Shown here in pieces: positions 44,168 to 51,607 of a stretch of DNA of 60,857 bases; positions within the stretch are counted from its first letter, which is position 1, and each line of letters starts with the position of its first letter. The stretch is taken from positions 1 to 60,857 of the forward strand of contig URBG01000003.1 of NCBI GenBank assembly GCA_900546055.1, in the 5' to 3' direction. A program made the position numbers and the translations under genes. The notes under the pieces are model-generated. The model worked only from the letters and a program-made list of their open reading frames with translations, searched no databases and was not told the origin of the DNA. Source of the DNA: an uncultured Mycoplasmatota bacterium. Its GTDB lineage: Bacteria > Bacillota_I > Bacilli_A > RF39 > UBA660.

Positions 44168-44196
44168 TTGTAAAAATGTTAAATAACTGATAAAAT
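44168..44196 (+). promoter_or_regulatory. tRNA-His promoter
   Basis: TTGTAA (44168-44173), 17 bp, TAAAAT (44191-44196), ending 14 bases before the tRNA. Confidence 0.65.
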
Positions 44197-44210
44197 ATTA
44201 TCTGTTACAT

Positions 44211-44287
44211 GGCGTTGTTGGTGAAGTGGTTAACACAATGGATTGTGGTTCCATCATGCGTGGGTTCGATTCCCACACAGCGCCCCA
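44211..44287 (+). tRNA. tRNA-His (anticodon GTG), CCA encoded
   Basis: The 77-base cloverleaf starts with the extra G(-1) diagnostic of tRNA-His, then acceptor GCGTTGT pairing with ACAGCGC, D arm with GGTTAA, anticodon loop TTGTGGT, T loop TTCGATT, discriminator C and an encoded CCA. Confidence 0.96.
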
Positions 44288-44300
44288 TATTGATAAATAA

Positions 44301-44328
44301 AGCGAATTTTTCATAAGTTCGTTTTTTT
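44301..44328 (+). terminator. tRNA terminator
   Basis: Short GCGAA / TTCGT stem followed by seven T. Confidence 0.6.
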
Positions 44329-44363
44329 GTTAGAAATAGTGTATAATTGATTTAGGTGATATT

Positions 44364-44528
44364 ATGAAACTTCAAAGTAAAAAAATAATTTATGTAACAA
44401 TGTGCATTGTTGGCGGTATTTTAACTGGATTTTTTGCTAATAAATTAGATTCTTTGCTGGGAATATTATTATTTACTTTAGGTGTTTTTATGTTAGTTAT
44501 ATCTAGTGTAAAAATTACTAAGATATAA
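44364..44528 (+). CDS. Small two-helix membrane protein
   Basis: 54 residues, ATG behind AGGTGAT. A short basic start, then two hydrophobic segments (IIYVTMCIVGGILTGFFA and LLGILLFTLGVFMLVI) and a Lys tail. The clear ribosome site and codon pattern support a real gene. Function unknown. Confidence 0.6.
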   Translation: MKLQSKKIIYVTMCIVGGILTGFFANKLDSLLGILLFTLGVFMLVISSVKITKI

Positions 44529-44550
44529 ACTAGATAAGGATGATAAGTTA

Positions 44551-45112
44551 ATGACGGACTACAAAAATATCATAGAATTTTATAAAAATTATATTAAACT
44601 TGAAGATATAATAAGAACAGGTTGGTTGATGAGAAGTGTTCCAGCGCAAAGATTAGAATCAGTAGCGGATCATACATTGTAGTTGATAATGTTAGGCAGT
44701 ATTTTATCTAAAGAATTAAACTTAGATATTGACGAACAACGACTTATGGAAATGTTATTTATTCATGATGTTGGCGAGGCAGTTATTGGTGATATAGCTG
44801 ATGTTGATGCTGATTATAAAGAAAAGAAAGTTGCTGAAAAAGAAGCAGTGAAAAAAATTACTTTCGGTATTGAGTGAAGAAACTGCAAACTATTATTACG
44901 GGTTGTGGCTTGAAATGGAATGCAACGAAACTCCATTATCTAAATTCGCATATCAATTAGATAAGATAGATGCAGTTATTAAGGCTTGGGTTTATGAGAA
45001 TGAATATAAGGTTGAAGGGTTATTTGATGAATTTTACAATCGTCAAAAAGAAAAGGGGACTTTTGACAATGGAGTTTTAGAAAAGTTATTTTTAGAGCTT
45101 TACGATATGTAG
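44551..45112 (+). pseudogene. Broken HD-domain nucleotidase (YfbR-like)
   Basis: Read across frames, this encodes RTGWLMR.VPAQRLESVADHT, MLFIHDVGEAVIGDI and a C-terminal helical part, the pattern of HD-family 5'-deoxynucleotidases. An in-frame TAG (44680-44682, codon 44) cuts it after VADHTL, and a frameshift near 44875 moves the C-terminus into another frame. TAG is an ordinary stop in this genome (for example at 39619), so recoding is unlikely. Two lesions indicate a decaying gene next to the DGR locus. Confidence 0.8.
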
Positions 45113-45144
45113 TTATTTAATTATTATTAATTATGGATTTTTCT

Positions 45145-45173
45145 TGTATTATTGTTGAAATAATGTTAAAATA
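45145..45173 (+). promoter_or_regulatory. Promoter of DGR operon
   Basis: TTGTAT (45145-45150), 17 bp with TG at 45165-45166, TAAAAT (45168-45173); extended -10 type, 54 bases before avd. Confidence 0.55.
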
Positions 45174-45226
45174 AGTAGCAAATTTATGGGATTTTATGGA
45201 AATAATAAACAAGAGTGGATGATAGT

Positions 45227-45811
45227 ATGCTACAAGTGAGTAGAGATAGTAATTTAAAAATACCAAAGAAAATCGAAATAGTAGTTAAAAATGTCAATAG
45301 TGTTGAAGACCAAGTGTCTGTTAAAAAGGCTATTTTAAAGGCTAATAATAAAAGGATTAATAGTACAAAAATAAAAAGTAAGGCTGAAGAAGTTGACAAT
45401 GATTTAAAAGTAATTTCTAAAATACCAGCGAGTGCGAATGATATGATGGTAGTAACAGTGGTTAAAAAATTAGGCGCTTATGTTATTACGGTTACCGAAA
45501 AATCGCCTGCCAAATATAGAGGGGTATTTGTGAATCGAATGCAAAATTATTGTTTAGATACTTTGGAATTATTACTGCAAGCAAATTTTGTTAGAATAGA
45601 CAGTTTAGAGAGTAAACAAAAAAGAGAAGAGTATCAAAAAGAAGCAATTATTAAATTAAAAATGCTCGGCTATATTTCTATGGTGGCTGAAAGTTTTAAT
45701 TGTATTTTGATGCGCCAATATAAACAAATTTCTTCACAAATCGCTGAAGCTATAAATTTAATTACGGCTTGGAAGAAAAGTGATGATGAAAGATGGCGAA
45801 AACGAAAATAG
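45227..45811 (+). CDS. avd: DGR accessory variability determinant (Avd)
   Basis: 194 residues from ATG 45227 behind GGATGA. Residues ~70-194 match the four-helix-bundle Avd family: KLGAYVITVTEKSPAKYRGVFVNRMQNYCLDTLELLLQANF, LKMLGYISMVAESFNCILMRQYKQIS, INLITAWKKSD. Avd is a pentameric, basic protein that binds the reverse transcriptase and template RNA and is needed for mutagenic cDNA synthesis. The first ~65 residues are Lys/Asn-rich and not part of the usual family. The template repeat lies directly downstream. Confidence 0.88.
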   Translation: MLQVSRDSNLKIPKKIEIVVKNVNSVEDQVSVKKAILKANNKRINSTKIKSKAEEVDNDLKVISKIPASANDMMVVTVVKKLGAYVITVTEKSPAKYRGVFVNRMQNYCLDTLELLLQANFVRIDSLESKQKREEYQKEAIIKLKMLGYISMVAESFNCILMRQYKQISSQIAEAINLITAWKKSDDERWRKRK

Positions 45812-45885
45812 GATTTTAAGTTGAAAAACTTTTAATTAAGGGGAGAATTAATTTTAGGGCTTTGCGTAGAGCGCTTTTAGTTTTT

Positions 45886-45962
45886 TGCGCGCGTCGTTGA
45901 TAATAATGGATATAACAATAGGAAATAATCCAACAAACGCAATGGTGGCGCTCGCCCAGATT
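45886..45962 (+). repeat. DGR template repeat (TR)
   Basis: 77 bases between avd and the reverse transcriptase that align without gaps to 47488-47564. It holds 26 A. In the frame of the target it reads AAT/AAC-rich codons, the usual design that lets A mutation yield many amino acids, and it contains an in-frame TAA that becomes TAC in the target. Its 3' end GGTGGCGCTCGCCCAG is nearly A-free and identical in both copies. Confidence 0.95.
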
Positions 45963-45973
45963 CACTTTTGAAG

Positions 45974-45989
45974 AGGTTTTATAAAACCT
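45974..45989. repeat. Perfect palindrome just after TR
   Basis: AGGTTTTATAAAACCT, a 16-base perfect palindrome 11 bases after the TR core, within the RNA region known in other DGRs to be needed for priming cDNA. No copy lies near the VR. Role not established. Confidence 0.5.
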
Positions 45990-46179
45990 AGAAAACAAGT
46001 GAGTGAAACGTATTTTAAGTAAAATATGTCAGTACTGTAAAGTGAAGGAATTTTCCTCTTTTCTAACCGCTAAAAGAAATCAGCGCGGTGGAAGAATCAG
46101 AATACCTACATGAGCAACGTTGGGTTTGACCTATTCTTTGCAAGTTATAGGGGGTATTCTTTTTAATTAGGGGGATACT

Positions 46180-47196
46180 ATGGATTTAAACAAAATTTTT
46201 ACCTTTGAAAATTTATACGAAGCTCATAAGAAGTGTCGTCTTGCTAAACAGCACAAACGTGAAGTTATTCAGTTTGAAAGTAATTTAGCAGTTAACATAA
46301 ATAAAATAATTAATGATATTAAAAATAAGACTTATAAGATTGGTAAATATCGCCGATTTTTAATATATGAGCCTAAGGAACGCCTTATTGAAGCATTGCC
46401 TTATAAGGATAGAGTTGTTATTAGGTGTTTTTGTGAACATTCAATTAAACCTAGAATAGAAAAAAGACTGATTTATGATAATGCGGCTTGCCGAAAAAAT
46501 AAAGGTACTTCTTTTGGGGAAAAGAGGCTTGCTACTTTTTTGAAAAGGGAATATGCTAAAGAAAATGATAATGAAGTTTATTTTTTAAAGTGTGATATTA
46601 GTAAATATTTTCCTAGTATAGATCATGGAATACTATTTAAGCAACTAAAGAAAACCGGTTTTTCAAAAGATGAAATGTGGTTTATTGAAAAACTAATTAA
46701 AGAACAACCTAATGATAGTGGTGTAGGACTGCCCTTGGGTAATCAATCTAGTCAGTGGTTTGCATTATTATATTTAAATAGAATAGATAGGTTAATTAAA
46801 GAAGAATTAAGGGTGAAATCCTATATAAGATATATGGATGATATGATTCTGCTTAGTCGGGATAAATCTTTTTTGCGAAAGTGTCAAAAAAGAATAGAAG
46901 AGGTTTGTGCCACCGAACTTAATTTGTCTTTAAACAATAAAACACAAGTAGGTAAGGCGTCTATAGGCATTGATTTTTTAGGCTTTAGGCATATTTTAAC
47001 AACTAGTGGTAAAGTAGTTAAGAAATTACGTACATCAGCGCGTATTCGTTTGAAACATCATTTAAAAGTTTTAGAAAAGCTTCGCAAATTTGATATTGTT
47101 GATGATGAATATGTTTATATTAGAAAAAATGCTTTTTATAATCATATTAAGGACACAAAAGAAAGTTTTGATTTAAAACAAAAGGCTAAACCGTAA
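46180..47196 (+). CDS. DGR-type reverse transcriptase
   Basis: 338 residues, a compact RT without maturase, endonuclease or retron partner domains. Catalytic YMDD is present (SYIRYMDDMILLS), with LKCDISKYFPSID for the first Asp. The motif 4 region reads GLPLGNQSSQWFALLYLN; G-N-x-x-S-Q instead of the QGxxxSP of group II introns is typical of DGR enzymes. It copies the upstream TR RNA with errors at adenines, and the product replaces the VR in the gene downstream. ATG follows GGGGGA. A terminator separates it from its target. Confidence 0.95.
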   Translation: MDLNKIFTFENLYEAHKKCRLAKQHKREVIQFESNLAVNINKIINDIKNKTYKIGKYRRFLIYEPKERLIEALPYKDRVVIRCFCEHSIKPRIEKRLIYDNAACRKNKGTSFGEKRLATFLKREYAKENDNEVYFLKCDISKYFPSIDHGILFKQLKKTGFSKDEMWFIEKLIKEQPNDSGVGLPLGNQSSQWFALLYLNRIDRLIKEELRVKSYIRYMDDMILLSRDKSFLRKCQKRIEEVCATELNLSLNNKTQVGKASIGIDFLGFRHILTTSGKVVKKLRTSARIRLKHHLKVLEKLRKFDIVDDEYVYIRKNAFYNHIKDTKESFDLKQKAKP

Positions 47197-47208
47197 AGGC
47201 TCATAATG

Positions 47209-47247
47209 AAAATGTCGTTAATCTCTGTATTTTCGACATTTTTTTGT
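47209..47247 (+). terminator. Terminator between RT and target
   Basis: AAATGTCG (47210-47217) pairs with CGACATTT (47234-47241), then a T run. Confidence 0.8.
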
Positions 47248-47253
47248 TATACT
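47225..47253 (+). promoter_or_regulatory. Possible promoter of target operon
   Basis: CTGTAT, 17 bp, TATACT (47248-47253), embedded in the terminator; separate expression of the target operon is suggested. Confidence 0.4.
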
Positions 47254-47269
47254 TTAGGCGGTGATTTAT

Positions 47270-49192
47270 ATGAGTGATTTTACTTTTTTAACAACAGGCC
47301 AAATTTTTGGCGATAATAATACAGAAAAATTAGATATATTTAAAAAACTAGGTAGTTTAAGTGCAATTACAGATTTTTCAATTTTATTAGGAGGCTATGT
47401 TAATGATGATTATCATGCCAACAGACTTAATAATTTAGCAAATCGTACTGGTTGGTGGTGGACTAAGACTTGTGATGGTGACAATGATGCGCGCGTCGTT
47501 GCTCCTACTGGCTATAACCATAGGAGATACTCCGACAGACGCGCTGGTGGCGCTCGCCCAGCTTTACCGTATTCATTAATCAAATCAATCTCCTCGAACG
47601 GAGTGAGAGGGAATGGCGTTTTAGAGGTAGAGTATGGAGAGTATCCACAAACAGCTGTAGACCGTCATTTGGCTGCTGAGTTAGAACGTGCAGTAAGTTT
47701 CGGACAATTAAATTTAACGGGTAAAAGTTATACAACGGATTCTAGAAAATATAATGAATACTCTGAACCGTTTTCTCCGCAAGAACATTTAGAATATGAA
47801 TATAACGGGAGAAAATATGTAAAGGTTAAAGCTAACTCTTATTTTGAGGGTGGCGTATTTCAATTATCAACAGGTGATAAATATCGTGATGGCGATGATG
47901 TTTGGGTAGCTGTTGAACCAATAAAATGGTTGGTAGATGAGAAGGCCGATATAGCTCTTTCAAAAAACATTATTTTTGCAGGAGTACAATTTAATAGAAT
48001 GAGTAATTATACGGGTAACTTTGATAAAACTGATATCAAAGCTTTTCTTGATAACCATTTTTCAAAGGATATTGTTTCTGATTTTAATTATTCAAAAATG
48101 GAAACTCCGGAGTTTTCTGTAGAGATGGCTAAGAGAAGAAATCCATATGGTTTTAACTTTGAAAAAGTTAGCGAAGAAGAAATTATACGTGGTGCAGTGG
48201 AAAGCGATGTTCCAGTTTTTTTGCATGGGAAATCAAGCGAAGGTAAGAGTGCTCGTGTTAAACAATTAGATCCTGATTGCGAAATTATATATTTGAGAAA
48301 TGCCACACCTGATTCCCTTAATGGCAAGAGTGTTTATAATGCTAACACTGGCGAAATGATAGATATTCCGCCTGCTTGGTATAAAAAGGTATGTGAAAAA
48401 TGTGAAGCGGAGCCGGATAAAATTCATGTTGTATTTTTTGACGAGTTGACTAACGCGCTTCATTCTATTCAAGGAATGGCTTTTAATATTATTTTGGATA
48501 GAGAGGTTAATGGTATTTGGAAACTTCCAGAAAACAGTCGAATAGTAGCAGCAGGTAATGATATGGATGATTCACTAGCTGCTAATGAAATGGTTGAGCC
48601 ACTATTTAATCGTTTTGCTCATGTTTATATAAATACAACTGTAAATGATTGGTTAAAGTGGGCTGTAACGCCTAAAGAGGAATATCAAAGATTGGATTAT
48701 CAAAGTCCAGACTTTGAATATAAAATTCATCCATCAATATATGCGTTTATTGCATATAGAGGAGAAAGGGCACTTCGGAGTGAGTATACAGGTGATAGAC
48801 CTAATGCAGATCCTAGAAAGTGGGAAATGGCCTCTAAAATGCTTTATATGACAAATAACCCAGAGATGCTTAGAGGGTTAGTAGGTGAGGAAATAACGAG
48901 AGACTTTTGTGAATTTTGTAATCAGCAAGTTATAACCATTGAAGATGTCATCGAAGGAAATTATAGTGGACGGGATTTTCAAATGAACACGGCAGAAAAA
49001 TATGCTACCACTTTAGGATTATCTTTCGTTGATGATGAAAATCTTGGACAAGTTAGGGAGTTCGTAACAGAACTTGGACCGGAGTTTGGTGCAGTTTTTG
49101 ATAGTTTATGGGCCCATGGCGATGAAACGAGGATGGAAACAATTGCTGAAATTAGAGCTTATGAATTATCTGGAGGAGGTAAGAACAAATGA
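47270..49192 (+). CDS. DGR target: variable lectin-like domain fused to MoxR-type AAA+ ATPase
   Basis: 640 residues from ATG 47270, GGCGGTGA upstream. Residues ~1-110 hold the variable region (~73-98: RVVAPTGYNHRRYSDRRAGGARPAL) after a WWWTK segment, as in C-type-lectin/DUF6273-like DGR targets. Residues ~120-270 are a second conserved part (YGEYPQ, VEPIKWLVDE, FAGVQFN). Residues ~300 onward are an AAA+ core of MoxR type: Walker A GKSSEGKS, Walker B VVFFDELTNA, sensor-1 AAGND, LFNRF arginine-finger region. The VR is near the N-terminus instead of the usual C-terminus. The next gene overlaps by 4 bases. Confidence 0.92.
   Translation: MSDFTFLTTGQIFGDNNTEKLDIFKKLGSLSAITDFSILLGGYVNDDYHANRLNNLANRTGWWWTKTCDGDNDARVVAPTGYNHRRYSDRRAGGARPALPYSLIKSISSNGVRGNGVLEVEYGEYPQTAVDRHLAAELERAVSFGQLNLTGKSYTTDSRKYNEYSEPFSPQEHLEYEYNGRKYVKVKANSYFEGGVFQLSTGDKYRDGDDVWVAVEPIKWLVDEKADIALSKNIIFAGVQFNRMSNYTGNFDKTDIKAFLDNHFSKDIVSDFNYSKMETPEFSVEMAKRRNPYGFNFEKVSEEEIIRGAVESDVPVFLHGKSSEGKSARVKQLDPDCEIIYLRNATPDSLNGKSVYNANTGEMIDIPPAWYKKVCEKCEAEPDKIHVVFFDELTNALHSIQGMAFNIILDREVNGIWKLPENSRIVAAGNDMDDSLAANEMVEPLFNRFAHVYINTTVNDWLKWAVTPKEEYQRLDYQSPDFEYKIHPSIYAFIAYRGERALRSEYTGDRPNADPRKWEMASKMLYMTNNPEMLRGLVGEEITRDFCEFCNQQVITIEDVIEGNYSGRDFQMNTAEKYATTLGLSFVDDENLGQVREFVTELGPEFGAVFDSLWAHGDETRMETIAEIRAYELSGGGKNK
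47488..47564 (+). repeat. DGR variable repeat (VR)
   Basis: It aligns to 45886-45962 at a constant offset of 1602. Thirteen bases differ; every one is an A in the template (nine became C, four G). The other 64 bases, including all 51 non-A positions, are identical. The changed codons encode residues ~77-97, the predicted ligand-binding surface. Confidence 0.96.
47590..47603 (+). repeat. Small hairpin downstream of VR
   Basis: CTCC-TCGAAC-GGAG, 26 bases after the VR. Some DGRs have a hairpin or cruciform just past the VR that helps retrohoming; this one is short. Confidence 0.3.
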
Positions 49193-49590
49193 GTAAGGTT
49201 GAAATGATTAATATGTTAAACACTTATTTGAAAACAAATGTAGCCCCTGTTTTAATAAAGAGTTTTCCGGCTGATATTTTTATTGATGAGTCAGTTAATA
49301 TTCCTGCTGATTGTGATGTTCTAGAATTGAATGGTCATTATGAGGGGGTTGATTTTTTGCCACCAGTATGGTATCAAACTGTTTTGTCTAAAGCTTCAGC
49401 AAGAAGGAATATTTTAGTGATTGAAAATATTTCATCATTATCGAAAGATGAACAAATGAAGTTTTACGAACTTCTTAAATATCGAAAAATTGGAGTATTT
49501 GAATTACCACAAAATTGTATCATCGTGCTGACGGCACAAGAGGGTAATCAAATCGCTGAAGATATTTATTCTTTAGTGGTTTCTGTTTAG
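49189..49590 (+). CDS. Degenerate AAA-like protein without Walker A
   Basis: 133 residues, overlapping the target gene by 4 bases (ATGA). The region PPVWYQTVLSKASARRNILVIENISSL aligns by eye with PPAWYKKVCEKCEAEPDKIHVVFFDELT of the neighbour, and FELPQNCIIVLTA with its KLPENSRIVAAG. The P-loop is missing and the Walker B acid pair is replaced (IENI instead of FDEL), so it should not hydrolyse ATP. Probably an inactive subunit or adaptor of the ring. Confidence 0.7.
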   Translation: MSKVEMINMLNTYLKTNVAPVLIKSFPADIFIDESVNIPADCDVLELNGHYEGVDFLPPVWYQTVLSKASARRNILVIENISSLSKDEQMKFYELLKYRKIGVFELPQNCIIVLTAQEGNQIAEDIYSLVVSV

Positions 49591-49598
49591 GTGATTAT

Positions 49599-51131
49599 AT
49601 GGATATAGATACTATTAAACGTAAAACTTTAGTCAAATACCCTTTTTTTGGGACAATATTAGCTTATACTGATTTGGTTGAGGATTATAGCATTGATACA
49701 GCTGCCACTGATGGTGAAAAAATTTATTATAATCCTAATTTTATATTACCAAAAGATGAAAGAGAACAAATTTTTATTTTAGCCCACGAAGTATGCCATA
49801 TTGCGTTTGACCATATTTTAAGAAGCGAAGGCAAAAATTCAAAAATATGGAATTTGGCTACTGATGGTGTTATTAATGCATTTTTAAAGAATGATAACTT
49901 ATCTTTACCTAAAGGTGTCGTGGATATTCCTGAGGCTTTAGGTTATGATGCGGAAGAACTTTATGAAAAACTGTTGAAAGATAGTTCGAAAGATAATGAT
50001 AATTCTAGTGGCGAGGGCCCAGAATACTCAAATTCGAATGGTAACAGTAGTCAGAACTCTGGTCAGGAAAATTCCGAGAATAATCATGATGAAAATAATG
50101 AAGATGGTCAAGAGGTTTCAAAAACTAATGGTAGTGAAACTGGAAAAAATGGAGATTCAAGTAGCAGCATGGAACAAGAGGATGTTGGACATGATACGCA
50201 TAGTCTTTGGGAAGGAGCGGTAGAAAAAAGTAAAAAGGGTTCTGGTAATCAACAGTCAGATCCTGAAAATTCTCAAGCCTCTAATGAAGGTAGTGAAAAG
50301 AAAAGTTTTTGGGATAAGCTGTTTGGAGGAAAAGATAAAAAAGAAGAAAAGACTAGCCAGGGAGAAAATAACGAAAGTAATTTAGAACAATCACAGGAAG
50401 CCAAAGAAAAAGAAGAGGAAATTAAAAAAATTTCTAAAATGGGTGAAAAAAAGGCATTTAATGAAAATAGAATTGCTAAAAAAAAGCAATTAGAAGAGCT
50501 CCGTGAAATTCTAGCAAGACAAGTTACGGCGCATGGTGATACAACTAATTCTGATATTAGGAGTGTCGAGGATATAGGAACAGCTTCTGCTTTAATTCCT
50601 TGGCGCTATTTATTAAAGGAAGCAGTAAAGGTAGATGTTGATTGGTCATATCAAAACGCTGGAATTGAGGAAGGTGTAGTGACACCTTATTTGGAAGAAT
50701 TTCCTTTGCCGGAAACGGAAATACTGCTAGATACTAGTGGATCAATTGATACACTTTTGCTGAAAAACTTTTTACGGGAGTGTAAAAATATTTTACAAAC
50801 ATCAAAAGTTAAAGCAGGATGTTTTGACACGGAGTTTTATGGTTTTCAGCAAATTAGGAACGAAAACGATATTAATAATATGAAATTTGTAGGTGGTGGT
50901 GGGACTAATTTTGAGGCAGCCACTAATGCGTTTACGAGAAGAGTTGAAAATAAAATAATATTTACTGATGGAATGGCCAGGATGCCAGAGGAACCAATGG
51001 ATATTATTTGGGTTGTTTTTGGTGAAGCAGAAATTCACCCTAAAGGTGGGAAGGTAATTAAGATTGATGAACGGCAATTAGAACGTTTAGCAATGGCTAA
51101 TGAGGCTACAACTAGAAAAGTTGTGAGATAA
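49599..51131 (+). CDS. Metallopeptidase-like and VWA domain protein (DUF2201 type)
   Basis: 510 residues, 8 bases after the previous gene. Residues ~55-75 hold the zinc motif HEVCH (ILAHEVCHIAFDH) as in the DUF2201 N-terminal domain. Residues ~135-260 are a long Ser/Asn/Glu/Gly-rich linker. From ~375 there is a VWA-like domain with MIDAS residues DTSGS, GGGGTNF and FTDG. VWA proteins are standard partners of MoxR ATPases; here the pair may form a chaperone or effector that acts when the variable domain recognises its ligand. Confidence 0.87.
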   Translation: MDIDTIKRKTLVKYPFFGTILAYTDLVEDYSIDTAATDGEKIYYNPNFILPKDEREQIFILAHEVCHIAFDHILRSEGKNSKIWNLATDGVINAFLKNDNLSLPKGVVDIPEALGYDAEELYEKLLKDSSKDNDNSSGEGPEYSNSNGNSSQNSGQENSENNHDENNEDGQEVSKTNGSETGKNGDSSSSMEQEDVGHDTHSLWEGAVEKSKKGSGNQQSDPENSQASNEGSEKKSFWDKLFGGKDKKEEKTSQGENNESNLEQSQEAKEKEEEIKKISKMGEKKAFNENRIAKKKQLEELREILARQVTAHGDTTNSDIRSVEDIGTASALIPWRYLLKEAVKVDVDWSYQNAGIEEGVVTPYLEEFPLPETEILLDTSGSIDTLLLKNFLRECKNILQTSKVKAGCFDTEFYGFQQIRNENDINNMKFVGGGGTNFEAATNAFTRRVENKIIFTDGMARMPEEPMDIIWVVFGEAEIHPKGGKVIKIDERQLERLAMANEATTRKVVR

Positions 51132-51188
51132 AAACTTTTTATATTTAAAATACTGAAGGGTGCGTCAAAATTAATCATATTTTAGCAA

Positions 51189-51222
51189 AAAGAGAACCAA
51201 ATTTAACGGTTCTCTTTGTTTT
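51189..51222 (+). terminator. Terminator of MoxR/VWA operon
   Basis: AAGAGAACC / GGTTCTCTT stem with T-rich tail. Confidence 0.82.
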
Positions 51223-51244
51223 TATTGGAATAAAATGGTATAAT
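51216..51244 (+). promoter_or_regulatory. Promoter of mazG-like operon
   Basis: TTGTTT (51216-51221), 17 bp, TATAAT (51239-51244) with TG extension. Confidence 0.65.
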
Positions 51245-51285
51245 TTAATTAGCTAATTGCAAAAAAAGGAACTAAGGAGGTATCT

Positions 51286-51606
51286 ATGAAAAAGGCGAAA
51301 GAGGCTATTGTTAATTTTAACAAAGAACGTGACTGGGATCAATTTCATGCTCCTGAAAATTTAGCAAAGTCAATTTCTATTGAAGCAGGTGAACTATTAG
51401 AATGTTTTCAATGGAATAGTAGTTATGATAAACAGGAGGTTTGTGATGAACTAGCAGATGTAGTTAATTATTGCATTTTATTAGCGGATAAATTGAACGT
51501 TGATTTAGAAGCCATTGTGTTATCAAAATTAGAAAAAACTAAGGAAAAGTATCCAGTTGAAAAGGCTAAATCTACTAGTGTAAAGTATACTAAGTTGGGT
51601 GATTAA
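51286..51606 (+). CDS. MazG-like nucleotide pyrophosphohydrolase
   Basis: 106 residues, ATG after AAGGAGG. The all-alpha NTP-PPase motif EAGELLECFQW ... DELADVVNY provides the Mg-binding acids. It hydrolyses nucleoside triphosphates or modified nucleotides to monophosphates. A MazG-like gene directly before a GIY-YIG/DUF2075 gene is a recurrent pairing in defence-type islands; the partner starts 2 bases downstream. Confidence 0.9.
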   Translation: MKKAKEAIVNFNKERDWDQFHAPENLAKSISIEAGELLECFQWNSSYDKQEVCDELADVVNYCILLADKLNVDLEAIVLSKLEKTKEKYPVEKAKSTSVKYTKLGD

Positions 51607-51607
51607 G

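Noticed and set aside
44680..44682. Recoding of TAG as an amino acid in the HD gene
   Set aside because: TAG ends other genes in the window, and a separate frameshift further on shows the gene is decayed.
46180..47196. Reverse transcriptase as group II intron or retron
   Set aside because: It lacks maturase and endonuclease parts and the QGxxxSP motif, and has avd, TR and VR beside it.
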